A DNA stretch of 64,000 nucleotides from a virus. The position numbers and the translations under genes were made by a program. The notes under the pieces are model-generated. The model did no database searches. It saw nothing but the letters and a program-made list of their open reading frames with translations, and was not told the DNA's origin. Positions 32,714 through 40,910 of this stretch are shown in pieces (position 1 is the stretch's first letter; every line of letters begins with the position of its first letter). The stretch spans positions 29,590 through 93,589 of the IMG/VR virus record IMGVR_UViG_3300010396_000045; one strand, written 5' to 3'.

Positions 32714-32746
32714 ACGAGCGTCGAACCTGTATCAGGCGGCGCTCGT
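32714..32746. terminator. Inverted repeat between lytic-enzyme and connector genes
   Basis: ACGAGCG (32714-32720) pairs with CGCTCGT (32740-32746) across a 19-base loop within the roughly 110-base space between two minus-strand genes. There is no U-run on the minus strand. It may be a weak terminator or RNA processing hairpin; no gene is seen in the space. Confidence 0.3.
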
Positions 32747-32747
32747 T

Positions 32748-33221
32748 CTATTTTGCGGCTACCGTGCTGCAAGCCATCGAGTAAGCCGATCCCCAGCGCG
32801 TATCGTCCGGTTTCCCAGGCCTCCAGCATCTGGAATAGTAGTCCCATGATCTAGTGGCATCGCCGATAGCCGGGAGAGGCGCTGCATCCGACCACAGCAG
32901 CAGGCGCGCGAATACGCAGGCCATCTGGTCGTTGTATTGAATAACCGTATATGCCGGGAAGCCAGCCAGATCCATTGTTGCCGACGCCATCGCAACGATA
33001 GGAGCCGCTCTCGGATCGTTTAGGACCGCCGCCACACCACCTGGCTCAAACTGCCAATAGCCACGAGCAGGACCGTCATTTGCTTGAATGCGCGCCGCCC
33101 AGTTCGTTTCCTGACCCGCTATAGCCATCAGCATGACGCGCGCTGCATCGGAGACCATGTAGCCGGGGAGGAGCTGAAGACCCGGCTCTACGACGCGGAG
33201 AAGGAAGAGGCGAGGGGACAC
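32748..33221 (-). CDS. Putative peptidoglycan-degrading enzyme
   Basis: The 157-residue protein starts at GTG 33221, overlapping the previous stop. It contains AIAGQETNWAARIQANDGPA, then RGYWQFEPGGVAAVL and ATRSWDYYSRCWRPGKP. The Glu in AGQETNW followed by GxARGYWQFE resembles the active-site region of lysozyme/transglycosylase-fold phage proteins. It could be the endolysin or a virion lysozyme. No other obvious endolysin is seen in the window, so the former is possible. Confidence 0.7.
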   Translation of the reverse strand: MSPRLFLLRVVEPGLQLLPGYMVSDAARVMLMAIAGQETNWAARIQANDGPARGYWQFEPGGVAAVLNDPRAAPIVAMASATMDLAGFPAYTVIQYNDQMACVFARLLLWSDAAPLPAIGDATRSWDYYSRCWRPGKPDDTRWGSAYSMACSTVAAK

Positions 33222-33721
33222 TAACTGGTGCTGCCCTTCTTTCGCAGAACGTAGGTCACAGAATTGAGCATCTGAGCCGTATCAACTAATGGGCGGTCAG
33301 ATCCCTTGCGCGCGATAGTAGACGGCGCATTCGGAGCGAACTTCGGATCGCCGCCCGCCACTATATTCGCCTTGACCTTGTTTTGAGCCGTCAGCCCGAG
33401 CGCGTTCAGCACTTGATCGGACTCAGCAGCCTTGCCGTCGAACCGTAGCTCTGCCGCCTTCTTCAGCATCGCAGCGGCTTCGTCTCGCATCCGATTGACC
33501 GGAGGTCCAAGCCAGGGGCGGGCAGGGATGTTGTGCGCGGGGCTACCAAACTCGTGTATATAGCCAAGAGCGGCGTTGTTTATCGGGTCACCTTGACGCG
33601 GACTTTTTGCGGCCGGGATGCCGACGAGGACTTGCGTTGACGCGATGTCCTGCACCTTCCGCATCATCTCTTCCATGCGGTCTAGGTTCAGAATTACCCC
33701 GTTCTCTACATCCGGCATCAA
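33221..33721 (-). CDS. HK97 gp10-like neck protein
   Basis: The 166-residue protein has ALGYIHEFGSPAHNIPARPW, the IHEFGxPxxNIPARPW signature of gp10-like tail completion proteins. A C-terminal KGSDRPLVDTAQMLNSVTYV, also typical, follows. It joins the head connector to the tail. It overlaps the 3' end of the 33588-33962 gene by 134 bases in another frame. Confidence 0.88.
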   Translation of the reverse strand: MMPDVENGVILNLDRMEEMMRKVQDIASTQVLVGIPAAKSPRQGDPINNAALGYIHEFGSPAHNIPARPWLGPPVNRMRDEAAAMLKKAAELRFDGKAAESDQVLNALGLTAQNKVKANIVAGGDPKFAPNAPSTIARKGSDRPLVDTAQMLNSVTYVLRKKGSTS

Positions 33722-33962
33722 TGCCCTCTCGCCGCTTAGCCCCGTCTAACCGCGCATCAATTGTCGCCGATAATTCGCGGACGAATTGGTTGCCCTCTCC
33801 TTGCGCTCTATCGAAACTCTCGCAAGGCCTATCTAGAATGATAGCGTCTGCATCTTTGTTCGGATGGTGGAGTATAGGCCACCAATAGCCATCCTTATGG
33901 ATTACTGAGGCAACGAGATGGATCTTGACTTCAAACCAGGCACGCACCTGAAAGCTCGACAT
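33588..33962 (-). CDS. Hypothetical protein overlapping the gp10-like gene
   Basis: ATG 33962 has a good GAGGAT ribosome site with short spacing. The first 80 residues (FQVRAWFEVKIHLVASVIHK, then DGYWWPILHHPNKDADAIIL) occupy the otherwise empty 248-base gap between structural genes. The C-terminal 44 residues overlap the gp10-like gene and look like shadow sequence. The N-terminal part looks like a genuine small alpha/beta protein. No family is recognised. Confidence 0.6.
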   Translation of the reverse strand: MSSFQVRAWFEVKIHLVASVIHKDGYWWPILHHPNKDADAIILDRPCESFDRAQGEGNQFVRELSATIDARLDGAKRREGIDAGCRERGNSEPRPHGRDDAEGAGHRVNASPRRHPGRKKSASR

Positions 33963-33969
33963 ATAATCC

Positions 33970-34515
33970 TCAAATGCTGCCGATAAATCCCGGCCCGACC
34001 GTTCCCCGAATAAGATCAGCCTCGCTCACGTTCGCCGCATCCGTCCCGACTACCTGGACCGGACCAGTACCGACCATACGCGCCAGACGGAGGAGCTGGA
34101 TGCCGTAGATCGTCAAATTCAGGTCGCCGCCGCCTTCGATCAGGCCGATGCTTGTGTTGTAGCTGACGGAGACGCCGTTGACGGCCTTGCTGGCTACCAT
34201 GCCGAAGCCAAAGCCAGGAACTCCGCCTCTCTGCGCCTGGAGCTGCGCCATCTGGCTAAGCGCTAGTTCGTGCGCGACAAATAGGCCAACCGCCTTGGCG
34301 TGGTATTGCCGCCAGCGCCACGGATTGAGGCTCGCATTCGCTACGTCAAGCCACGGCTGGACTTGCTCGTCCAGGTAGACCGAGGAGTCAGCGAACTCTC
34401 GGAACGATTGACGGAACTGCTTAAGCGTTATGTCGTACGTCTGAGGAGGCGGACATACCGGGTTGCTGGCCGATGCTGTAGCGACGATCGGCAGAAGAGT
34501 GTTCGATCCGCTCAT
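33970..34515 (-). CDS. Head-tail adaptor protein (DUF4054-like)
   Basis: The 181-residue protein contains YDITLKQFRQSFREFADSSV, VQPWLDVANASLNPWRWRQY, AVGLFVAHELALSQMAQLQA and VASKAVNGVSVSYNTS. This matches DUF4054 head-tail adaptors, which bind below the portal. It lies at the head side of the neck cluster, as expected. Confidence 0.9.
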   Translation of the reverse strand: MSGSNTLLPIVATASASNPVCPPPQTYDITLKQFRQSFREFADSSVYLDEQVQPWLDVANASLNPWRWRQYHAKAVGLFVAHELALSQMAQLQAQRGGVPGFGFGMVASKAVNGVSVSYNTSIGLIEGGGDLNLTIYGIQLLRLARMVGTGPVQVVGTDAANVSEADLIRGTVGPGFIGSI

Positions 34516-34518
34516 GGC

Positions 34519-34707
34519 CTATCCCGCGTAATAGTCGACTACCGCTTTCTCAGTCTCGGACTCCTCTATCGGAGCCCGAAGCTTTGCCCTGCACGTAGGA
34601 ATGGGACATAACGCCCCGACCTCAAGAACCTCGTCGATATGCTCACGAGGGCAGTCGGATATGTGGATAAATCCGCAGTTGATACAGATCCAACGCCACC
34701 TGCTCAT
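34519..34707 (-). CDS. Small zinc-ribbon-like protein
   Basis: The 62-residue protein has CINCGFIHISDCPREHIDEV and then CPIPTCRAKLRAPIE, four to five Cys spaced like a rubredoxin or zinc-ribbon fold. It overlaps the next upstream gene by four bases (ATGA). Function unknown. Confidence 0.65.
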   Translation of the reverse strand: MSRWRWICINCGFIHISDCPREHIDEVLEVGALCPIPTCRAKLRAPIEESETEKAVVDYYAG

Positions 34708-34949
34708 GGCTTCCAGAACTCTATGCTCGTATCCCCGTTCGTGCAGACCGTCATGCCAAATGGGCCATGCATATCTATGTCAGGGCGCGTCTCGACCTTG
34801 ATCCTGCCCGCGTCAGTAATCCAGCCGCCTTGTTCGTGCTGGCCCTTGTCCAGACGGTAGACGTATGCCGACCGACAGATAGGCTCGCCAGTATGCGCGT
34901 AGGAGACGCTAGGAAGCGCTAGGAGGGCGATGAATAGCCAACGGGTCAT
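34704..34949 (-). CDS. Small secreted protein
   Basis: The 81-residue product begins [20 protein letters not shown], a type I signal peptide. The mature part is about 63 residues with two Cys ([19 protein letters not shown]), suggesting one disulfide in the periplasm. It overlaps both neighbours by four bases, so it is part of the operon. Unknown role; it could be a superinfection-exclusion factor. Confidence 0.7.
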   Translation of the reverse strand: MTRWLFIALLALPSVSYAHTGEPICRSAYVYRLDKGQHEQGGWITDAGRIKVETRPDIDMHGPFGMTVCTNGDTSIEFWKP

Positions 34950-36130
34950 ATCGCCCGACGAGGCACCGCACGACGGGCACGCAGGCCAGCGGGACGGTCG
35001 ACAAAACGCCGCACCGCATCCTTAGCCGATCCCTTGAAGAAATGCCGCGACTTGTCGTCTACGTCAGGCTTGTCTGCTCCTCGGTCGGGTCCGGACATCG
35101 GCTGGCCACGACCAGATACCTCTCCGAGCTTCAGGGAGCCAGCAACAACGTCTGCATCGGCGATACGGATAGCGTCCTGGGTGCCGAAGCCAAGGCCGAG
35201 CGCATCACGGAATCTACGCCGCACGCGAGCTTTGTCCTGCATCTGCCAGGTGTCGTGCCCGCCCTTGCCAGTGCCCCAGGTGTTGCCGAACTGGAGCACC
35301 TTTGGTAGCGGCTCACCGGCTCGCACAGCATCACGCACGCGCTTGCGGAAGGCGTCCTTGGTCGGGAGAGCGTCATACATCGAATTCTCGTAGGCGTCCG
35401 CCGGCTTGCTCGATACCGGATTGGAGGGGAAATCGACCTCCTCCGCAGCCGCAGCCTCGTCGAGAAAGCGCTTGATGGTCCTGCGGTCGCGAGACATGGC
35501 GCGGTCTCCAGACTCATGATGTTCGACAAGCGCCTTAATGGCATGCTTTTCGGAAGGAAAGCTCTTAGGGTTAACTCGCTTATTATATCCCCGCATCGCC
35601 GACATTGTCGCGCGAGCCGGGTGTAGACCCCTCGTAGTGTCGACCTCGCGACCGAGGAATTGCCCAGTCTTCTTGCTAAATGCCTGATGGCTGCTTTTCG
35701 TTCCGGGAAGCTTAGCGACTGAGCCGATAGAGCCGGTTTCCGGATGATGAACGTCTAAGCGGCCATTCTCTTGCCGATGCGTCGAGTATGTAGTGCCGCT
35801 TGCTGATGCAAACTTTCCATCAGGATCGCGCCCTTGTTCGTCCTTCGCACTATGCAATGCGGCTGCGACTGCTTGCTTTTGTGGGTGTCCGGAGTGGACC
35901 ATCTCCGAGATGTTCTCGGAAATCACCTTGCGGCTGGACCCCTCTTTTAATGGCATGTCAGTCGTCCTTGCGTCATGCGTGGCGCGTGCGAACAACTCGC
36001 ACCAGTATTCCGGGTCTATGGGGCTTTCGACTAGCTCGCAGGCACTGGGAGCGAGGAAATGCTTGCATATGCCGCAGTGCGATTCCGGCATCCCCTTGCT
36101 ATAGTCGACGGACTCGTGAGACCGCTTCAT
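34946..36130 (-). CDS. Putative head-associated protein with HiPIP-like Cys motif
   Basis: The 394-residue protein starts with a Cys-rich module, [20 protein letters not shown] followed by [10 protein letters not shown]. This is the CxxCxxF...C...I...WC spacing of high-potential iron-sulfur-like motifs seen in some phage structural proteins. A conserved [20 protein letters not shown] stretch follows at about 67-95. The rest is basic and Gly/Arg-rich, with no recognised enzyme core. It might be internal to the head. A cofactor is only inferred from the Cys pattern. Confidence 0.65.
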   Translation of the reverse strand: MKRSHESVDYSKGMPESHCGICKHFLAPSACELVESPIDPEYWCELFARATHDARTTDMPLKEGSSRKVISENISEMVHSGHPQKQAVAAALHSAKDEQGRDPDGKFASASGTTYSTHRQENGRLDVHHPETGSIGSVAKLPGTKSSHQAFSKKTGQFLGREVDTTRGLHPARATMSAMRGYNKRVNPKSFPSEKHAIKALVEHHESGDRAMSRDRRTIKRFLDEAAAAEEVDFPSNPVSSKPADAYENSMYDALPTKDAFRKRVRDAVRAGEPLPKVLQFGNTWGTGKGGHDTWQMQDKARVRRRFRDALGLGFGTQDAIRIADADVVAGSLKLGEVSGRGQPMSGPDRGADKPDVDDKSRHFFKGSAKDAVRRFVDRPAGLRARRAVPRRAI

Positions 36131-36134
36131 GTGC

Positions 36135-36224
36135 TCAGCCGAAGATCCACTGCCCGAGAAGCACCAAGCCCGATACCATCGCCGCTATGACGAGCGCCTC
36201 GATAAGCGGTCCCCAGTCAGTCAT
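36135..36224 (-). CDS. 29-residue membrane peptide
   Basis: ATG 36224 overlaps the stop of the upstream gene (ATGA) and the frame ends at TGA 36135, five bases before the next start. The product, [20 protein letters not shown] followed by VLLGQWIFG, is essentially one membrane helix. Its exact fit in the gap and coupled start argue that it is real. It may act like other tiny membrane peptides in this phage. Confidence 0.6.
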   Translation of the reverse strand: MTDWGPLIEALVIAAMVSGLVLLGQWIFG

Positions 36225-36451
36225 ACGCGGCCGTCCTTCAGCGCCGCCAGCACATAGGGCCGGATAGAAGCCAGCAGTCCGGACTTAGGCGTAGGCCAGA
36301 ACGCATCTGGATAAGAAAAGTCGCCCAGGTGACGACGCGGCGGGCCAATATCTATCAGCCTAACAGTATCACCCTGCTCGACTAGAACGCAGGACAGCGG
36401 GTTGAACGAGCCGTCCTTCCGCTGCGCTACCTCTAGTTCCTTGACGGCCAA
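36221..36451 (-). CDS. Hypothetical protein, phage-specific
   Basis: A TTG at 36451, directly after the stop of the upstream gene, gives a 76-residue product (AVKELEVAQRKDGSFNPLSC, then TVRLIDIGPPRRHLGDFSYP). A longer version from 36544 would overlap the SANT-like gene by 92 bases and is less likely. No family is recognised. The stop overlaps the start of a 29-residue membrane peptide. Confidence 0.6.
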   Translation of the reverse strand: MAVKELEVAQRKDGSFNPLSCVLVEQGDTVRLIDIGPPRRHLGDFSYPDAFWPTPKSGLLASIRPYVLAALKDGRV

Positions 36452-36452
36452 T

Positions 36453-37091
36453 CTATGCTCCGAACCACCTAGTAACGAGCTGAAAACCGGGATGCCCAGG
36501 CTCAGCACGGCGAATGGCCTTGTTGATAGCCTCCAGGTCGTCACGCTTGTTCACCGGCAGGAAACCGTCCTGCCATAGCTGGAAGCCCTGGTTGTAGACG
36601 ACGTGCAGCGAAACCTTGATCGGAGACTTCGACAGCTTCGGAGCACGAATAGGCTCCGAAGCACGACGCGGCAGCGGCATGCGCGGAGGCTTTCGCTCTA
36701 TGGCATGGACCGCCTTAACCTGCTTGAAATGCGCGGGCCGACGAATGTGCAGCCGCTTGGCCTCGTCGGCAAGCTGCGCAGACTTGATAAAGGAGCGGCC
36801 CTCCATAGCATTGAGCGCAGCGATAATATCGCCATGGCTATCGCCTGCCTGCCACATACGCTTGAAAGCCTCGCGGCGCTCATCAGACCATATAGCGCGA
36901 TCAGCATTAGGCCGACGCACATTCAATATACCGGCACGGTCACTGAGCTGCTGGCCCTTGGTAATCTTGATGCCAGGGAGGGAGTTCAACTCGTCGATAA
37001 TGTCCCGGGTCTGGTCTGTCGTAGGCCAGCGGCGCAGCAAGACCGCATCACGCTCCGAGGTCCACGGAGAAGGCATATGGTTGGCAGCCAT
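36453..37091 (-). CDS. GcrA/SANT-like DNA-binding protein
   Basis: The 212-residue protein has two SANT/Myb-like repeats: SPWTSERDAVLLRRWPTTDQ and IWSDERREAFKRMWQAGDSH, followed by DIIAALNAMEG. The W...ER...L...W pattern is shared with GcrA, the alphaproteobacterial cell-cycle transcription regulator. A basic linker and a C-terminal compact region (SLHVVYNQGFQLWQDGFLP) follow. It may be a transcription factor acting on host or late phage promoters. It is embedded among small virion-region genes. Confidence 0.7.
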   Translation of the reverse strand: MAANHMPSPWTSERDAVLLRRWPTTDQTRDIIDELNSLPGIKITKGQQLSDRAGILNVRRPNADRAIWSDERREAFKRMWQAGDSHGDIIAALNAMEGRSFIKSAQLADEAKRLHIRRPAHFKQVKAVHAIERKPPRMPLPRRASEPIRAPKLSKSPIKVSLHVVYNQGFQLWQDGFLPVNKRDDLEAINKAIRRAEPGHPGFQLVTRWFGA

Positions 37092-37291
37092 TAGAGGCCA
37101 CGTTCCTCGCCGTTCGGCAATCCAACGCTACTAGCCGCCTGATTGTGTAGCTCCCGGTAGCGCTGCGCAGCCATACGAGCAGCCTGTATCTTCTCCGGGT
37201 TGGCAGGATCCGCGAAGACCGCTCTGCTCGCTTCTACCATCCGGTCGAACGCAGCGTCCGCTTCCGTATAGAAGCCGATATCGTCAGCCAT
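37091..37291 (-). CDS. Small helical hypothetical protein
   Basis: The 66-residue product (YTEADAAFDRMVEASRAVFA, then AARMAAQRYRELHNQAASSV) is predicted to be largely helical. Start and stop overlap neighbours by one base, as in a coupled operon. No family recognised. Confidence 0.6.
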   Translation of the reverse strand: MADDIGFYTEADAAFDRMVEASRAVFADPANPEKIQAARMAAQRYRELHNQAASSVGLPNGEERGL

Positions 37292-37575
37292 TACCGGCCA
37301 CGCTTCGGAGATTTCATCTGGCGAGCAGCCTCGTCAGCCATGACTTCCTCGAGCAGAATCCGCTTAGCCTCTAGCCGGCGCTTATGCTCGGCCCACTCCG
37401 GCGTTCCCTCCTTAGGAGCAAACGAAGGAGGGTCTGGCATATGCATACGAACAAAGTCGCTGTCGGCATACTCCTCGGGGATCTCGTGCGTCTTTCCCCC
37501 CTCGTATCGCGTCACCGTGCCGTCGACGTTTAGGTTCATAGTCTTAGCCAGTAATACGCTCTTCGTCCCAGCCAT
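37291..37575 (-). CDS. Hypothetical small phage protein
   Basis: The 94-residue protein has an N-terminal beta segment (MNLNVDGTVTRYEGGKTHEI), a Pro-rich middle (MHMPDPPSFAPKEG) and a C-terminal basic helix. This resembles small head-region proteins of unknown function. It is coupled to the downstream gene by a one-base overlap. Confidence 0.6.
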   Translation of the reverse strand: MAGTKSVLLAKTMNLNVDGTVTRYEGGKTHEIPEEYADSDFVRMHMPDPPSFAPKEGTPEWAEHKRRLEAKRILLEEVMADEAARQMKSPKRGR

Positions 37576-37581
37576 CGTGCC

Positions 37582-37827
37582 TTATGCCTTGCGAATAACC
37601 ATGATCGTGTTGCGCGCCGTCATACCGTGCGTGCCGGTAAACGCGCCGCTAGACTGGAGCGCCGATACCATGTTCGTCAGCGCCGTAGCGTTCGTCGTAT
37701 CGCTCAGGCCCGTAGCGGTCGTAGCCTCACCCCGTAGGCTCGCGATGCAGTTGTCGATGCCCATGTAATCCATGCGCTCCCGCACCCACGGCGGAATACC
37801 CGGTACTGGGCGGTAGTAAACGGCCAT
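37582..37827 (-). CDS. Hypothetical small phage protein
   Basis: The 81-residue protein begins YYRPVPGIPPWVRERMDYMG and has a Thr/Ala-rich middle (TTATGLSDTTNATALTNMVS). No family recognised. It lies in the run of small genes between head and neck genes. Confidence 0.55.
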   Translation of the reverse strand: MAVYYRPVPGIPPWVRERMDYMGIDNCIASLRGEATTATGLSDTTNATALTNMVSALQSSGAFTGTHGMTARNTIMVIRKA

Positions 37828-37836
37828 TGCTGCTCC

Positions 37837-38037
37837 TTACGCGCTGTAGACGCGCATCTCGATCTGTACGACGCGGTAGCCTTGCGATAGCGCCTTCTTC
37901 AGCGTCCCGCCGATGTTCTCAGCCGCCATACACTCAGCGCTCGCCTTATTCATGAGAGGCGTCGTTATCATTATGCCGTCTCTGTCCAGCACTATCCACG
38001 CCAAGCACGGCAGAGAGAAGCTGCACCAGGAGGTCAC
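37837..38037 (-). CDS. Hypothetical small phage protein
   Basis: A GTG at 38037 overlaps the stop of the 31-residue peptide gene upstream (GTGA). The 66-residue product contains LAWIVLDRDGIMITTPLMNK and GGTLKKALSQGYRVVQIEMR, which look like a small alpha/beta fold. Family unknown. Confidence 0.55.
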   Translation of the reverse strand: MTSWCSFSLPCLAWIVLDRDGIMITTPLMNKASAECMAAENIGGTLKKALSQGYRVVQIEMRVYSA

Positions 38038-38129
38038 TCGTCCGCCTTAGACGGCATCACCGGACTTAGCGCCGCCGCGATATTCATCAGCAGCGCTAGC
38101 GACATAAAGCCAGCCAGGAGCGTGATCAT
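38034..38129 (-). CDS. 31-residue membrane peptide
   Basis: ATG 38129 overlaps the stop of the winged-helix gene (ATGA) and the stop TGA overlaps the next gene's GTG. The product, MITLLAGFMSLALLMNIAAA followed by LSPVMPSKADE, is a membrane helix with a short polar tail. Its chain of overlaps with both neighbours supports it. Confidence 0.6.
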   Translation of the reverse strand: MITLLAGFMSLALLMNIAAALSPVMPSKADE

Positions 38130-38458
38130 GAGCGCGCCACCTTCAGGACGCGAGCATTTCGCCCGGTGCTGGTTGGCCGGCGCTCACCACAGTCCACAAG
38201 CAGACCCATCTTCACCAACTCAGTAGTGCGAGCGCTACAGTTCTGATGAGTCAGATCCAGAGCTACCTGGATCTCCTCGCTCGTCAGTCCGTGGTAGAAT
38301 GCAGCCACCAGTCGGCAGATACGGTCGTGCAAGTCGCTACGAGCCTTGGGAGTGATGCTTTTAGCCGCCGCCTCACTAGTGTCCGAACCCCGCACAAAGC
38401 CAGGAGCGTTAGGATATATCGGCTGCGAAGGGTCGTAGTCGTATGAGAACAGGTCCAT
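38126..38458 (-). CDS. Winged helix-turn-helix protein
   Basis: The 110-residue protein has HGLTSEEIQVALDLTHQNCS, ARTTELVKMGLLVDCGERRP and TSTGRNARVLK. This is a winged-helix fold with helix, recognition helix and beta-wing, a pattern common in small phage proteins that influence transcription or replication. The N-terminal 40 residues are polar. It couples to the 31-residue peptide gene. Confidence 0.7.
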   Translation of the reverse strand: MDLFSYDYDPSQPIYPNAPGFVRGSDTSEAAAKSITPKARSDLHDRICRLVAAFYHGLTSEEIQVALDLTHQNCSARTTELVKMGLLVDCGERRPTSTGRNARVLKVARS

Positions 38459-38469
38459 TCGTGCCTGCC

Positions 38470-39951
38470 TTAGCTATTATGAGCGGCGAAGACCTTTTGC
38501 AGAGAAGCGCTGTCCACCAGGGCAGTGTCATGCCCAAATCCTGATGGCGTCTGCTCGCCCCACGAGTAGGCGATATCGAACGCAGGATTGGGCAGCAGGT
38601 CCTGCCAGCGATTCATCAGCGCGACCTCCTGGCTGTCGGTCGGCATGACCCAGTCACCAGACCCGTAATTGCCGAACGCCTGATACCAGGGAACCATTTG
38701 GCTGTCTGACCATCCTGCATTCTCCCAGGCGGTCACCCGGTCGTTTATGATGTCGAGGTTCATCCCACCGCTGAAGCCTGACTGCACCGGATAAGGGTCA
38801 ACACCGACCAAATCCTTACTGGTGGTCATATCCACGGCCGAGGGACCAAAAGCCGCAACCGGGCTGGTGTCGCTTCCAGTGTTTGTCGGAAGAATGAATA
38901 CCATCTTGGTCGGCGCATTGGTGTGGATATAATCCACTTCCGCCTTGAGATTGGCCGTATCGGACGAGGTCGCATCGTCGGCCAAATAATAGCCGTAGAT
39001 ATTGCTGTCAGAAGCGGTCGCCCCGATCGTGCTCTCGAAGCCTGACGTGTCCCCAGTGATAGGCAGAAACATCAATGCTTTATCGCCAGTCGGAAGACTG
39101 TCCGCCAGCGACTGAGACGAGACATCGGCGAGGTTGAAACCGTCGCTTCCGGGATCGCCTGCCGAGTCATAATTCCCGTTAGCGAAATTACCGTTCGGCG
39201 AGTAGTGCAGCGAGGTCGACGGAGCATTGAGCGTGTTGTGCGCCGAGAAAACCGCCTGCAGAGTAGTGTCGTTCTGGATCGCGGTATCGCTACCGACAAC
39301 ACCATAGGTCTGCGCGTAGTCGAACTTAGGCGTGGGCACAACGCTGCCCCATGCGCTGATAATCGCCTCTTCCTGCGTCTGCGTAGGCACGGCGAAGTTC
39401 GCGACATTCCCCTCGGCCTGGTAGCTCGGGATGATCTGCCCTACGTTCCAGCCATCCGTTTCCAGCGTACTAACGGCATCACCGATAATGCTGGTATCGA
39501 ACCCGGACGTAGTCGCCGGCCAGACGTTAGCCGTCACATAATCAGCGTCGGTATTCGTGGGCGTCGCGTAGTAGGACGGACTGGTCGGCGAGCCAGAATT
39601 GCTCGCGGTGATAAATGCGAACTTTCCAGGCGCATTTGCGTGGATATAGTCAATTTCCGACTTCACGTTGGCAGCGTTGGTCGAATCCACCTTGGCCACG
39701 TTGTAGCCGATAATCCGAGGGTCACTGGCCGTTGCGCTGATCGTGTTCTCGAAGGCGGTCGTAAGTCCGCCAGTCGCCCCGAGATACAGGATAGAATTAT
39801 ACTGAGACGGCAGATTATCGGCATCCGACTGATTGCTCACGTCGGCAAGATTGAACCCATACGGCGCATCGGCCAGAGAGTAGGTTCCACTATTATTTAC
39901 CACGTTGCCGTCGACGGCATAGTGCAGAAAGGTCTGTGGGCCGGTTGTCAT
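38470..39951 (-). CDS. Tandem TIM-barrel glycosidase-like protein (two repeats)
   Basis: The 493-residue protein consists of two related halves of about 245 residues. Each has GFNLADVS near the start, a YGYYLADD or IGYNVAKV strand, EVDYIHTNAPTKMVFIL and a final PxFDxAxxxG...DTALxxxxxLQxVFxAHN block. The second half also has VGVDPYPVQSGFSGGMNLDI. This layout resembles secreted TIM-barrel glycosidase-like proteins of alphaproteobacteria. A single-copy relative lies at 50114-50926. It has no signal peptide, so it is probably virion-borne or cytoplasmic. Catalytic residues cannot be assigned with certainty. Confidence 0.7.
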   Translation of the reverse strand: MTTGPQTFLHYAVDGNVVNNSGTYSLADAPYGFNLADVSNQSDADNLPSQYNSILYLGATGGLTTAFENTISATASDPRIIGYNVAKVDSTNAANVKSEIDYIHANAPGKFAFITASNSGSPTSPSYYATPTNTDADYVTANVWPATTSGFDTSIIGDAVSTLETDGWNVGQIIPSYQAEGNVANFAVPTQTQEEAIISAWGSVVPTPKFDYAQTYGVVGSDTAIQNDTTLQAVFSAHNTLNAPSTSLHYSPNGNFANGNYDSAGDPGSDGFNLADVSSQSLADSLPTGDKALMFLPITGDTSGFESTIGATASDSNIYGYYLADDATSSDTANLKAEVDYIHTNAPTKMVFILPTNTGSDTSPVAAFGPSAVDMTTSKDLVGVDPYPVQSGFSGGMNLDIINDRVTAWENAGWSDSQMVPWYQAFGNYGSGDWVMPTDSQEVALMNRWQDLLPNPAFDIAYSWGEQTPSGFGHDTALVDSASLQKVFAAHNS

Positions 39952-39970
39952 TCGGTCATTCCGATATAGT

Positions 39971-39987
39971 TGAATCTGTTGGATTCA
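39971..39987. terminator. Short perfect hairpin upstream of tandem TIM-barrel gene
   Basis: TGAATC-TGTTG-GATTCA is a 6-bp perfect stem in the 43-base gap between two minus-strand genes. It could attenuate read-through or shape the leader of the downstream gene. No U-run follows. Confidence 0.35.
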
Positions 39988-39994
39988 GAGCCGC

Positions 39995-40300
39995 TTAGGA
40001 CCGCTCCGCCTTAAGGACGCGAGCTACGTCGGTGAGGATATCAAGACGACTACGGCGCGCCCTTACAGAGTCCAGGGTTATCTTTCTCCAGACGGCGTGG
40101 AGCACCTCGTTGCCGTCTAGCTGCTGCTTCTCTACCGCAGAGACAATCTGCCGGCAGACCATATCGTAGATAGCGTCCGCAGCGTCTTCTTCGGTGTAGA
40201 TCGAACAAGTAACGGGAGCCGTAGCATCTTCCCGGACGATAAGATCACGCTCCCAGGTGAGGGATACCTCACCCAGCCATTTGTCTGTAAGAGCGCCCAT
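39995..40300 (-). CDS. Hypothetical small acidic protein
   Basis: ATG 40300 overlaps the stop of the upstream gene (TAATG), preferred over an earlier in-frame ATG at 40321. The 101-residue product (LTDKWLGEVSLTWERDLIVR, then IYTEEDAADAIYDMVCRQIV) is mostly helical and acidic. No family recognised. It shares general character with its two upstream neighbours. Confidence 0.6.
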   Translation of the reverse strand: MGALTDKWLGEVSLTWERDLIVREDATAPVTCSIYTEEDAADAIYDMVCRQIVSAVEKQQLDGNEVLHAVWRKITLDSVRARRSRLDILTDVARVLKAERS

Positions 40301-40548
40301 TAGCCGCGCGCCTTCATCCAAAGGCCGAACATCTCTCTGACGATCTCGGACACAGTCTCTGGGCTATTCTTGTTGTCGAACATATCGAGGAGCATAATCC
40401 GGAAGACATCCTCGTAGACCAACTCACAGTCGGAGCTTGTCCGAGCCGCCTCAATACGGACGTCACCCTTCATGAGAGCGTAGATATCGCGAGCGATACG
40501 CTCCTCTTGCTTTGGCACGTAAGAAGCCGCATTTGTTTCGTCAGCCAT
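40300..40548 (-). CDS. Hypothetical small helical protein
   Basis: The 82-residue product (VPKQEERIARDIYALMKGDV, then VYEDVFRIMLLDMFDNKNSP) is helical and acidic. It lies downstream of dyad copy 5, which is about 80 bases before its start and may control it. No family recognised. Confidence 0.6.
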   Translation of the reverse strand: MADETNAASYVPKQEERIARDIYALMKGDVRIEAARTSSDCELVYEDVFRIMLLDMFDNKNSPETVSEIVREMFGLWMKARG

Positions 40549-40625
40549 GTGCAGGGTTCCTCTGCCTGTGGTCAGGATGGCCGGGGTGTTCGCCGCATCC
40601 CGACCATCCGTATCCTAAGCACATA

Positions 40626-40642
40626 CTATGCATTTTGCAAAG
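40626..40642. promoter_or_regulatory. Recurrent dyad element, copy 5
   Basis: CTATGCA-TTT-TGCAAAG lies in the 107-base space between the minus genes at 40656-40910 and 40300-40548, upstream of the latter. Confidence 0.7.
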
Positions 40643-40655
40643 TGGGGAATCGCTA

Positions 40656-40910
40656 CTACGAGGGGTTATTCTGCCCGTAGTGGATCCGCTCGTGGGTTGT
40701 CACATCGCGCGCTAAGTCGGCGCTGTTCCATCCACACTCGAACAGAAAGTGCGTAATCGTCACCCATAGGGCATACATCATGACTACTGGATCGACGTCC
40801 TCTTCCTCCACCACGCTGCCCATATCGTCCATGAGAGCGCAGAACGTGTCGTCGGCGATCTCTACTTCCCGGTCGAAGCGGTCCTGTTCCTCGGGAGTGA
40901 TATCGGTCAT
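40656..40910 (-). CDS. Hypothetical small acidic protein
   Basis: The 84-residue product (EEQDRFDREVEIADDTFCAL, then MYALWVTITHFLFECGWNSA) is strongly acidic and helical. It overlaps the stop of the HNH gene by four bases. No family recognised. Confidence 0.6.
   Translation of the reverse strand: MTDITPEEQDRFDREVEIADDTFCALMDDMGSVVEEEDVDPVVMMYALWVTITHFLFECGWNSADLARDVTTHERIHYGQNNPS

Noticed and set aside
39205-39969. 254-codon plus-strand frame opposite the tandem TIM-barrel gene
   Set aside because: It is very Arg/His-rich and antisense to a protein with clear internal repeats, so it is a shadow of that gene's codon use.
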